The translations under genes were made by a program, and so were the position numbers. 64,000 nt of DNA, from NCBI GenBank assembly GCA_014058105.1, contig JACGCM010000146.1:310001-374000 (forward strand), in the 5' to 3' direction. Below, in pieces: positions 34,901 to 44,489 of the stretch; the first letter of the stretch is position 1, and every line of letters starts with the position of its first letter. Origin of the DNA: Kingdonia uniflora (Eukaryota; Streptophyta; Magnoliopsida; Ranunculales; Circaeasteraceae). The notes under the pieces were generated by a model. That model did not search any database. It saw only the letters and a program-made list of their open reading frames with translations, and was not told the DNA's origin.

Positions 34901-35473
34901 AGTCAATGGTTTATACCAATTATTGTTATTGTTTTTGTTACGTGATATTCAACCATTTCAGTACCTGCGGAGTGTAAATTCATGTTCATATTTGTTCAAG
35001 ATTAGATTCTAGTGTTGTGTATAGTCATAAAGCTTATTACATTTATAGGGCGATAATTATACAATTTTACATACTAGGTAGGAAGCACATACTTAATTGT
35101 TCTACATATTGGTTTTGGTACTCATGGAACCACTTTATGAAAACTTACTTTATACTTAAATTAGGAATGGGTTTTTTCTTGTATTTTCTTCTTGTTGCTT
35201 TCACGCTGAGTTAATTCTGTACATTGTTTACTTTAGATGTCGCATATATTCTTTTCTGGATATTGAAGTTGTACCATGTTAAATAGTTCATCTAAATTGT
35301 TCTTGTATTTAAGCTTCATCCTGTGAATTCCCAGCTTAAACAAGCTAAAATACAATTTTTGCTACTTTGGTTATGATACGCTATTGTTGTTTTTGCCAGG
35401 TCTGCTCCTCTTTGTAAGTTTCTGGCAACATCAGAAGATGCAACGATGGCGGTGGAGAGGTTCAACTGGCTGA
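31990..35473 (+). pseudogene. Captured site-1 protease (S1P, SBT6.1) gene fragment
   Basis: S1P is a Golgi/ER subtilase that activates membrane-bound transcription factors. Exon 31990-32109 (bounded by GCAG and GTAAGC) reads VSYTS-stop-F.DAFNYA, then [13 protein letters not shown] and LDLPYVEK, from the subtilase domain. Exon 33998-34530 reads GAMPVILDATKLNGMGLIGY, GYLALQMQIKDEGA, then after an internal deletion YGDSNYFDSSHMVTNYFWLL and LPSRRTNVNFSTYS. 34557-34680 gives GRNRRLPGFPSIDLGRG. The last exon, 35400-35473, gives GLLLFVSFW plus a basic tail, the membrane anchor and C-terminus. Introns are kept, so it came from genomic DNA. Stops (W to stop, Q to stop), the deletion of about 190 residues and missing exons including the catalytic Ser make it non-functional. 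Confidence 0.88.
32110..33997 (+). other. Intronic remains between S1P exons
   Basis: Starts with a GTAAGC donor after the first S1P exon and ends with an acceptor (TGAACAG) before the next. Real S1P genes have several exons here for the rest of the catalytic domain, and I could not find them, so they were deleted or not captured. The 84-codon frame at 32347-32601 matches nothing I know. Confidence 0.45.
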
Positions 35474-36440
35474 TTTAGTACGTAGTCCTCAGGTGCTTTC
35501 ATTTTTTGTAGTTAGTTCACAACATCGCCGAGAAGTTTCTGGAGGTTTTCAACGAGCTTCACTTCAGAACATAATTTTGTACTTGCAAAAACATAGAAAT
35601 AGAATCCACAACCATTCCCACCAATGGTGATATGCCACACTCGTATGCAGGTCGTGAAAGAAACGAACGGTCACAGATCCACGGCACAATACAACTTGCT
35701 TACTACAGTTTCTCTACGAAAAAAAAGTTAACCATTAACAATGTGACAATAAGAAAGGTGAGAGAATCTCATTATAACTCTTGTTGTAACAATAAGCAAT
35801 GTTGGAGAAATAGGGATGTTGATAATATTCTGATTCTTCTTTTCCAACAGACATTGTTTCATCTACAAACTTGTTAGGAATTGTGATACAAATGGTGCAT
35901 TGTTATTTTAGTAAACATCTTTGTGATTCATAACTGCTAATAATTATGATTCTAAAGTGGGGTTTTTTTTTGGGTCCCTTGATTGTGTCGATAGTCCCAT
36001 TCTTTCTGCAGTAATATTGTCATTTTGCCATGAAAATACCTCTATTAGATGTCTAGTGCTAGTACTTGGTTGGAATAAAATGGTACACATGGTGCCTCAT
36101 GATTCATTAACACATTATTCGCTGACGAAGTATACAGGTCTGCTGAAGTGATTAAGAATGATGATTAGCCCTGCAATTTCCTTTTTTGTGGTAGGAGATC
36201 TTTGATGTTACATTTACCAATTCAACTTTAACAAAAACCAATTCAAGTTCAAATGTGTTACCAAAGCTAGCTTGCTTTAGTTTTGGGCCCAAAGAAACTC
36301 TACAATTGTTCCCAAATGACAACAAAAAACTAAACAAAATTGTGTCCACTTTGAAAGCTAAATACAAAAAACTAACACTTTTCACCAAAGAAAATGTAGA
36401 TCGGATTCGTCCACAACGACGCATTCGTTGCTGTCTCTGC
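35474..36440 (+). other. Probable S1P 3' flank, no gene
   Basis: After the S1P stop the sequence shows no coding signal and is likely its 3' untranslated region and downstream DNA carried along with the capture. Confidence 0.35.
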
Positions 36441-36443
36441 TTC

Positions 36444-37310
36444 TCAACATCTCTCAACCGGTGTTATGCAAAACAAACGCTCCTGCACAAACTCTCCCAT
36501 GAGAAGGGCCAAAAAGCCAGAGCCACATTTCATCAGTGTGTTACACTTACTATAAAGCAGTTTTTCAATCTCAGCAGATTCATGCACAACAGACATATCA
36601 AATGTTGGAAGGCTCTTCATATTTCGCTTGATAAGTAATACACCGCCAATGCTATCCGGGGTGAAAGACAAGACACTAAATATGTAATTTTTTGCAATAA
36701 TTGACAAGAATTTTATCTACTTGATTTTTGTATGAACATGTTGAGTTATTAATAAAAATTATTGAATTTACTAAATCTAAGTTATTGTAGAATGAAGAGG
36801 GTTTGATTGTCCTCAAATACTATTAAGTATTGACGCACATTCAAAATAATTAAAAAAAACAAAAGAACTTGTGTATAATTTATAATAGTTTCATGTGAGA
36901 GGCATTTTCCATAGTCAACTTTTGTGAAGATAATAGATTTGACGATGACTGTGAGGATGAGTTTCTTTCATAGCAATTTTCGCTCATTAGACAACTGTCG
37001 TAAATAGATAGCGTCATAAAAGGCTTAAATTTGGTGAGATGAAGAGAGACTGCCTCATTGGACATAATGCTACTGCAAATGTGTATGAACAAATTTTGAC
37101 ACTAAGTGATTTCTTACAGATGCATGTGTGTCACAAATACACCAACGTTGTTAATGTGATATAAAGATTCGATCATCCACGAGGCATAATACATGAGCCT
37201 TCAATTTTATTAGTCTGCGGAGGTGATTGTTCAAGTGAATGTGCCATAAGGGAATCTCGGTCAAGTTCAAAACTAAGCAGTGAAGATTCGTAACAGCTAT
37301 GTTAGCTTTA
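36444..37310 (-). other. Coding-looking reverse-strand fragments, unidentified
   Basis: Three reverse-strand stretches have gene-like composition: 37310-37200 (SLLSFELDRDSLMAHSLEQS), 37092-36880 (LHLTKFKPFMTLSIYDS then a Ser-rich run) and 36707-36444 (LSFTPDSIGGVLLIKRNMKS then VVHESAEIEKLLYSKC). They lie between the S1P piece and the second promoter copy. They could be exons of a further captured gene, but I do not recognise the protein and have no splice model. Confidence 0.25.
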
Positions 37311-37544
37311 TGTATAGGATCTTATACCAAACTGCTTTATTTCATTTGATCACTCATGCCTATTAAAAGTATTATTATTTTTAGGATCCAGATCAATTAT
37401 TCATTCAATGAAACCATTGTTAGATATTCCCTAGAGCATGATTGGAAGAAATTGTAATATTCAAACAATGTGCTAAAAACTACACTTGAAAAATAATTGT
37501 TGGAACCCGACTAGTTCTTTTTAAGAAAAAAAAAATTAAATTTG

Positions 37545-38215
37545 AAGAACCCCGCCCAAAAATCCCAAAATGAAAACCATAGTCCCCAACGCCTTTTCTC
37601 TCTCTCTCCCACAATCACTCTAACAAATCCAAAAATCTCTGGGGAAAGTTCAAATTTGTATCTCCTAATCTCTGTATCCACCTCTATGGATTTATCTCTA
37701 AATAATTTCCCTGCTCAAATCAAACACCTCAAAAACCCTAATCCCGCACAATTTCTCATTTTCAATAATTCCGCCATAATCCAAATTTAGTCAAGGGTTT
37801 CAGCTCCCCAAATATTTGATTTCTAATTGAATTTTAATTCTCCAAACAATATAAACACCAATTTCAGGTATATATTCCTCTCTCGTATCTTCCCTCTATT
37901 TTTTGCTTTTCATGGAGAAGAACTTGATTGGTATTGTGTTTTAGGGATTTGCTGCAATAAGGTTTGTAATTGGAAGAAGGGTCATCTAATTTTCCCATTC
38001 TATTTTTTATTTCACTAAAGTGCTGTTGAAAGATTTTGGGATCGAGAACTTCTTAAGGATTTATTTTCCCTCATATTTGATTATTTGCAGTGAAAGCTTC
38101 CTGATTGAACTTGGAAACAGTGTGAGATTATAAGGAATTTTAAAAATAGAAAGAGGTATGTAATATTATGGTTTTTTTGTTTATTAATTTTTGTCTATAC
38201 TAAATCTAAATAGTC
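37545..38215 (+). promoter_or_regulatory. Promoter and leader of the TNPA-like gene (copy 2)
   Basis: Second copy of the sequence at 26035-26700: GAACCCCGCCCAAA, CT-rich block, CTTTTCATGGAGAAG, GGGATTTGCTGCAATAAG followed by GTTTGT, TTTGCAG then TGAAAGC, and GAAAGAG followed by GTATGTAAT. Likely leader splice sites are kept in both copies. It implies that both transposase genes of this CACTA are driven by paralogous promoters. Confidence 0.65.
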
Positions 38216-39289
38216 TATTAATCATGAATGCAGAATTCAGGGAAATGTTTTAGTAGTTTCAATAATAATGATTGTCTTACTCTAAGTTTTCTGTTGCACA
38301 TATTAGTGTATATTTAATTTTTATTTGAAGATGGCATTTAATTATATATTTTACTGTTAGATTTAGATATAAACTACCTTGTACAAATTATAATATCATC
38401 CCATTATATTGAAACCTTTTCTAGTATTTATGTCGAACAAAAATGGATTATCGTTACCACCTGACACTAGTCGAAGAAAGTACCAGTCTCAGGGTCCTCA
38501 AAAACCACCAGGTATGAGGAATTATTATATCATTGTGAGCTTCTTTTGATTTATTTATTTATTTATTTCAAAATTTACTGCAATAATGACTTTATTGGTT
38601 TTCTTGTATCTTTATTGAGGTGGACGAATATCCATACAATGGGATGATGATGGATCAACAATTGGGCCCAATCGCAGGTTTTTTGGTACTTTCATTGGTG
38701 ATACTACAAGGGAAAATATTTCACCTACAATTTAGGATTGGCGTGATGTAGACGATGACGCAAAAGAAGATTTGTGAAATATTATTGCTGTAAGTTGTAT
38801 CCATATGATTACTTATTTTGAAATTAAGTGCAAGGTTATTTGTAGCCTTGTTAATGTCATTTTTTTATTTTTTTCTCTTAAACAGGGGACTTATGAGCTG
38901 GACCCCGATCAACATCAAGATTTCCTTGACTACAAGGCTAACATGGCATTCAAAAATTAGAAGACACAACTGAGGAAAAATCATTATGATATATATTACA
39001 CGGACGAGGAAAGGAAGAATCATAGGCCAAAGGCGGTGAAGAAAGAAGATTGGAACCTATTTGTTGATATTTGTTCAATTGCTTAAGAACAGGAGAAGCG
39101 CGAAAAGGGAAAAAGAGCAAGGAGCAAAATGGTTAGCCCTCACACAACGGGTCGAATGGGTTCGGCCGAAAAGAAAGAGATTTTGGTAATTCTCTAACTT
39201 CTTATTACTATCATTTTTAGATTTTTATTTATTTCTAATTAATGAAAACCCACTTTAAGTGAAGCTATTGGTCAACATAGAGTCTATCG

Positions 39290-40420
39290 TTGGTATGCTA
39301 AATGTTAGGAAGTGCCTAAGATCCTTGGCTATCTTGATTAGCACCTAGGATTCTTGGCAATCTTGACTAAAGAAAAACTATTACTTATGCTTTTTTTGCC
39401 CATAGAGTATCTTTACCAGATATGAGACTCCATACTGCTCTCATGATTAAAACATCATTAACTTCTTCAACCTTTTGATACTCAGATCTCCCTCATTTTT
39501 GGGGGTATATATATATCTTCCTAAGCCACTGAAGATATAGATTTGGCATGATCTAATCTATTTCAAAGAGACTCTGATTTTTTTTCCTATTTTGATCAAG
39601 ACACTTTCAGGAGATCTAAAGCAACCTGCCAAGTAGAATGTGTAGCTTTGTAAGATAGTTTTGATGAGTTCAAGTCGGCCAATGTAGGATAAGAATTTGT
39701 TCTTCTTGTTTAAGAATTTTTTTGAAACATTTGAGATAATTGGATCAAATATTTTTCAGTCAGTTTTGAAGCAAGCAGAGGTAATTCCAAAATATCTGAC
39801 AGGTAGATTTTCTTTCTCAAAAAGTAACACTTCACATATAGCCTGCTTAATGTCTTCTCTTTTTGATCCTGAGAAGTAGATAGTACTCTTGGATGTGTTA
39901 ATATGGAGACCTGAAACCTTTGCAAACTCTTCAATATCTTTATAGCTGATACAACTGTAGCCTTTTTAAGCTAAGAAGTACATCATCTGCATATATGGAT
40001 AATATATAATAGAATTGATACTATTCACAGAAAGTTTCCTAATGGAAGCTGACATAATATGGGTTTCACACAATGTAGCCAGGCCCGGTCCATGGGGTGC
40101 GAGATCGTACAGAGCCCAAGAAATAAAGGGCAATTCTTTTTTTAAAAAAATTGGCTAAGGGTTAGAGAGAAAATGAAGAAGGTAAATACCATACTAGATA
40201 TAGACTTAGTTGGTAAACGCTTTGCCTTATGAGTAAGAGGTCATGGGTTCAGGTCCTAGCAAAATAAAAATAAAAATTAGGCCTCATTTATATTTTCGTG
40301 TTGGGCCTTACGGGTACTTGGGCGACCCTGATTGTAGCCTACATACTATATATCAGAAGCTCTATTGATATCCTGATAATCTATGTCCTCTTTTAACTGC
40401 GCGTTTATCACTTGAAGAAT
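39290..40420 (-). mobile_element. LINE reverse-transcriptase fragment in a TNPA intron
   Basis: On the - strand, from about 40400 leftward: HIMSASIRKLSVNS, a decayed YADD region, FAKVSGLHINTSKSTIYFSG, ENLPVRYFGI, KFLSYIGRLELIKT and GLGRYIYTPKNEGDLSIK. These are the successive motifs of the C-terminal half of a plant LINE RT. Many stops. Interrupted by a hAT-like MITE at 40080-40330. The edges are not defined. Confidence 0.72.
40080..40330. mobile_element. hAT-like MITE, 251 bp
   Basis: Begins CAGGCCCGGTCCATGGGG and ends GGGCGACCCTG, so the termini are CAGG...CCTG with a degenerate inner repeat, as in plant hAT MITEs. Flanking 8-mers AATGTAGC (40072-40079) and ATTGTAGC (40331-40338) agree at 7 of 8 positions, the size expected for hAT. 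Inside, 40200-40260 resembles a tRNA-type A box and B box (TTGGTAAACG ... GGTTCAGGTCC), so a SINE-derived core is possible. Confidence 0.6.
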
Positions 40421-41688
40421 AGGTAAAAAAATTGATGGGAGTGCTGAATGGAAGCATGCAACACCAAAAAAAAGATTGTAGATAGCAAACTTCCATAGGA
40501 TTCTTTTCTTTTTAGTTACTTTTGTATATTCATTTAACTGACAAGGTTTTAAGGTAACATATCGAACATATTTGTCTATTTATGTACTTCATCTATTGTC
40601 GAGATTTATTTTGGGTTTATAACTCTAATTTTAAAAGGGAAAAAAATGGAAAAAGAAAAGAAAGAAATTGGATTATGATAATATAACTGAAAAAAGGTAC
40701 TAAAAACTAATAGCCAAGTTTATTTCTATTGCCACTTGCAGAGTAATTTTTTTTGATATGATCGGAGTACTTAGTAGTTATAATGCAGTGCTTTGAAAAT
40801 GTACGCATATTATAATCATTTAGCCTTAGGTGCACTATATCTTGTCGGTTTAACTTCATTTAACACTCATAAACTTTGTTAATTATTTTACAGGAAAGAG
40901 GTAGGCCTAAGGGTTCTGTGAAGAGGACTGAACTTTTTTTTGCTTGTCATAAAAAGCAAGATGGTACTTTCCCTGGGCAAATGAAAAGCAGAATGGTAAA
41001 AACTTGACAGCCTAATCAATTCGTATGATGGTGTACTTGGTGGTTTTATTAAGCAGGTACGAATTAATTGACTTATTGAAAATGAACCAAAAATCATAGA
41101 GAAGGATTTAGACCATGATCCAATTGCATTGGTAAGTCATGTCAATACATCTTAATACTCTATAAGTTACTTTTGAAAGGTAAGCGGGGGACTAAACCCC
41201 ATGGAGAAGATAAAAGTTAGAGACAACTCCAATCCATGAACTTTAGAACCTACATGAAACACTTGTTAACTTATTTATCTATACTTAGTATATATGTCGT
41301 TCTATGCATATCTATTTTGTAAATAATTTAATGTTCTAGGTGTTTGTGATATGTCTGACTTTAATTCTACTCTTATCAAATTTTGTTTTCGTGTCTAAAA
41401 GGAATATGGAGAAGATGGAAATGGGCATGTAAGAGGCTTTAGTGGTCATATTAATAAGGCAAGTGTTCGAGTTACATTCAATTTTAGGAAGGCCATTGAA
41501 CGGGAAAATTCCAAGAACAACAAGTTTGCAGATGAAATAGTTTCAGTACAACAAGAATTTGAAGAAAAGCTAGAGGTGAAAGCTAGTAAACGTAGAAGAC
41601 TTGAAGAAAGGATTGGAACATTTGAATCACGCGAGGGTCGACATGGAATAAATATGCACCATGCTTCTCCAAGCAATGTCTCCTTCTT

Positions 41689-42520
41689 TATGGTTTTTTT
41701 TTCTTTCTCTTATACTTATTTATATGACTTATACTAATTTATTGTTTAGTAGAATTTGGATTTTACTGAACAAGAAAAATAAAATACATTCAACAAACTT
41801 GTTTGCCTGTCCTAGTGGCAGGCCTTCACGTAATAAGAGGTTCGAGCTTTAAATCCACCATGAACTTTATAAGAAAGAAAATATCCACCCATTCTGTGTA
41901 AATAAAATTCAGGATATTTGGACTTTTTATAGTCAAAAGTTCGAAGAAACTACACCCAGATTAATTGGGTCGTTGTTCAAATTTTATGGGATTAACCTAG
42001 ATTAAAAGAACCTTCGTCACAACCCCTTCTCTTCCACTGAGCCTCTCCGCCTTTTTGTTAGATTCGAAACTTCTTGCACGCAGATAGGCAATCTTTATTT
42101 GATCCAAGAAGCTTTAAAAGCCTCTTAAATAGTGGCCATCTGTATGAAAACTTAAGTATGACATACCTCAATACTTTGCCCCACTAGGAGGTCCCGAAAA
42201 GGTTACCCAGAGGTGTTTCTCTGGATGCAGCCAATAAGATTACAGCACACCCACGTATCTCCCTACCTTGGTTGCTAATAAGGCATGAAGATTCTGTGTT
42301 CAGATGCACTCATCTTCTCCACATGTTCCTTCTTTTCTCCTTTCCTTTACTAATTTTTCTTTTTAGTTTACAAGCATTAACTGAAGATGAATCGAAGAAA
42401 TTGGAAACAAGAAGAAAACACAGGAAATGGAGATTTAAAGACCACTACAAATAAATTTCCCTGTAATTCCTACTCGAGGGGTCATAATCCGTGTATTATT
42501 GATAAGAGAAAAAGGATTAC
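41689..42520. other. Intron of TNPA-like gene, no recognised content
   Basis: The sequence between TNPA exon 6 and the Dabb exon shows no domain. A GGTTCGAGCTTTAAATCC near 41840 recalls a tRNA-type B box but has no convincing partner. Confidence 0.4.
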
Positions 42521-42639
42521 CATTCAAAGGACTTGACAACATCAATCTCCAATGCCAACTTCTTCATACCATCCAGCATATCATCCACCACAACTCCTTC
42601 CATAAACTTAGCTATAACCAAATGCTTCAGGCCACCCAT
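42521..42639 (-). pseudogene. Captured first exon of a stress-responsive A/B-barrel (Dabb) protein
   Basis: From ATG 42639 leftward: MGGLKHLVIAKFMEGVVVDD then MLDGMKKLALEIDVVKSFEW, with a GGTAATC donor right after. This matches the N-terminal 40 residues of plant Dabb proteins (Pfam Dabb; first beta strand KHLVVVKFKE and the conserved VKSFEWG), small dimeric barrel proteins linked to stress. The exon itself is open and undamaged. I find no second exon (with a HP.HVEF motif) nearby, so only the first exon and upstream DNA were carried. It is antisense to the host transposase gene. Confidence 0.78.
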
Positions 42640-43579
42640 GGTTTATAGGCCTGATATGAGAATGCCACTGCGCAAAGATAGCTATATATTACTGAAACAT
42701 GGTTTCTGGCATAAAAAATATCTGTCTAATATCTTAGGTTGGCCCATTGCACTACCCATATTGGCAGCAATGATGAAGAAGAGGTCTCTAATTTCATATA
42801 CAAGATCTCTCACCTTATACTGGGAGAGATGCAACGTACTAAGTGAGAAGAGCCTACTCGAGACATACAATGTATTAGACAGACGAGAAGAGCCCACTCA
42901 ACGAGACATAATTCAGTCTGAGCTACCATCACCACATGACACCCTCCTTTTCTTTCACAAAATTTCTTTCCTTTCAAGTAGCAACAAGTAGCTAGAGGGC
43001 TTTAAAAGGAGGTATATCATGGGTTGTAGTTTGGAAGCCTTTAGAGAGAGCTTATAAACAGTAAGTAGCTTTTAAGAAAGGAGGATCCTAAACTACAAAG
43101 ACAAACAGCAGAGTAGTTTAGGAGCAGTCTAGAAAATGATGGATGTAGTTTGTAGTTTGGAGCTAGAGTTAAATAAGGGCCAAGGACGAAGGCGAGTTAG
43201 GAGTTGATGGAAAATAAATAGCGGTAGTTGTTACACTAGGATCCTTGTAAGTCTATTGTCTAGTGTGATAGTGGCTTTAAAAGGAGTTTAAAAAGGTTAA
43301 GGACGAAGGCGGGTAGTTAAGGTGCACTAAATAAGAGGATTTGGGTGGTTTTTTTTAGAAGCAGTTAGGCGTAGAATTTTTTTTTTAATCAAAATTAAAT
43401 AAAAATGCATAAATTCTTTCTTACATATGAGATAATCTGAGCAACAAAGTCATTCCAAAAACACTCTAAATTACCATGCATATAACTTGAACTAAACAGT
43501 TTTTTACATGTCTTTACTTCTTACCATTCTTGTGACTTCAATTCCAGTCCGGTCATGCTCATATTGATATAAGGCTCCA
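42640..43579. other. Flank of the Dabb exon and AG-rich filler
   Basis: 42640-42990 is probably the upstream flank of the captured Dabb gene (an ORF of 152 codons on the + strand here is its shadow). 43030-43400 is a purine-rich stretch with repeated AAGGACGAAGGCG motifs and no coding signal. Confidence 0.4.
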
Positions 43580-44480
43580 TCAGAATGGAAGTGCCAAAAC
43601 TATTTTAATTCGAGGTTCTTGATCAAGGTCAACAACCACGTGTCTCTTAGATTTATAGTTCTTACATTTGTAGGAAACAAAATATTTTTGATCAACATGC
43701 AAGAGAAGATCACTATTCTTTCTAAGACATCGAGGTTCAACACAGTAGGGTCCTAACTGGGTTCGTATGATAGAGTATTGTTTAGTCCATGATTCCTTCA
43801 CCTTATAATCCTTCATGACCCACACTTCAATAGGATCAAAAGAATGAAAATCCCATAACGAAAGATAACCTCCTAATACTCCTAGTAAATAAGTCCTCGA
43901 CTTTGTTCGTTCAAGCTTTGAGGTCAAGTTGATTTCAGGCTTTTGGAACTCTCCAATTGCTTCAGAATCTAGGTCAAATGACACAATGTGCAATGTCGTA
44001 AAGGACTCTAAACCCATATTAGAATAGTCGTACTAAACAATCCAATGTAGCGATCCATTAAAATACAAACAACTACAACGCACTTTGAAAGGAAGAGACC
44101 CTACCGTTCTTCGCCCTTGGGTTCCAAGGGTAAACACTTCAAAATTTGAGCTATGAGTATTTGCTCCCACTACAAAATAAGTTTTTACTTTTACAACCTT
44201 AAATTCCCGACTATATAAACTAAAACTCATTCCAAATAACAGCCTTTTGCGAGGCTCAGTAGCAACCAGGAGACATTTACCAGTCACAGGGATACAAATC
44301 TAGTGCCTTAAATCATATTCAAGAATAACGAGACCATTACTCGGATTCTGAGCATAATAAGTGTTAATTGCATAATAAGTGTTAATTGGAAGATCGATTT
44401 TGGTAGTTCCCTTAATAACAAGACCTTCATCAGTACTTTCTGCAATGTAATGTTCATAGCCAAGTGGTCCTACACACCTG
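43580..44480 (-). pseudogene. Captured F-box protein fragment (F-box-associated domain)
   Basis: Leftward from about 44480: GLVIKGTTKIDLPINTYY, NPSNGLVILEYDLRH, ICIPVTGKCLL, then the open frames 44287-44033 and 44017-43580 with FKVVKVKTYFVVGAN, FEVFTLGTQGRRTVG, YFNGSLHWIV, LHIVSFDLDSEAIGEFQKP and VWVMKDYKVKESWTKQYSI. This is the F-box-associated interaction domain of plant SCF substrate receptors (NP.TG, G.LHW and VWVMKDY are its hallmarks). The N-terminal F-box (about 45 residues) is missing. Stops and one frameshift near 44030 are present. A 15-codon-scale local repeat NTYYA.NTYYA lies at its start. Confidence 0.8.
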
Positions 44481-44489
44481 CATTGGAGG

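Noticed and set aside
37480..37545. Start of a second, nested CACTA element
   Set aside because: The duplicated promoter invites this, but I see no CACTA terminus or 3-bp duplication here. Only a CCCGACTAG is present, which does not match the element ends.
40200..40260. tRNA gene
   Set aside because: Only loose A-box and B-box similarity. No cloverleaf or acceptor stem can be formed, and it lies inside a MITE.
42533..42991. 152-codon forward ORF as a protein gene
   Set aside because: It is the complement of the Dabb exon and its upstream flank. The reverse strand gives the recognisable protein and a correct splice donor.
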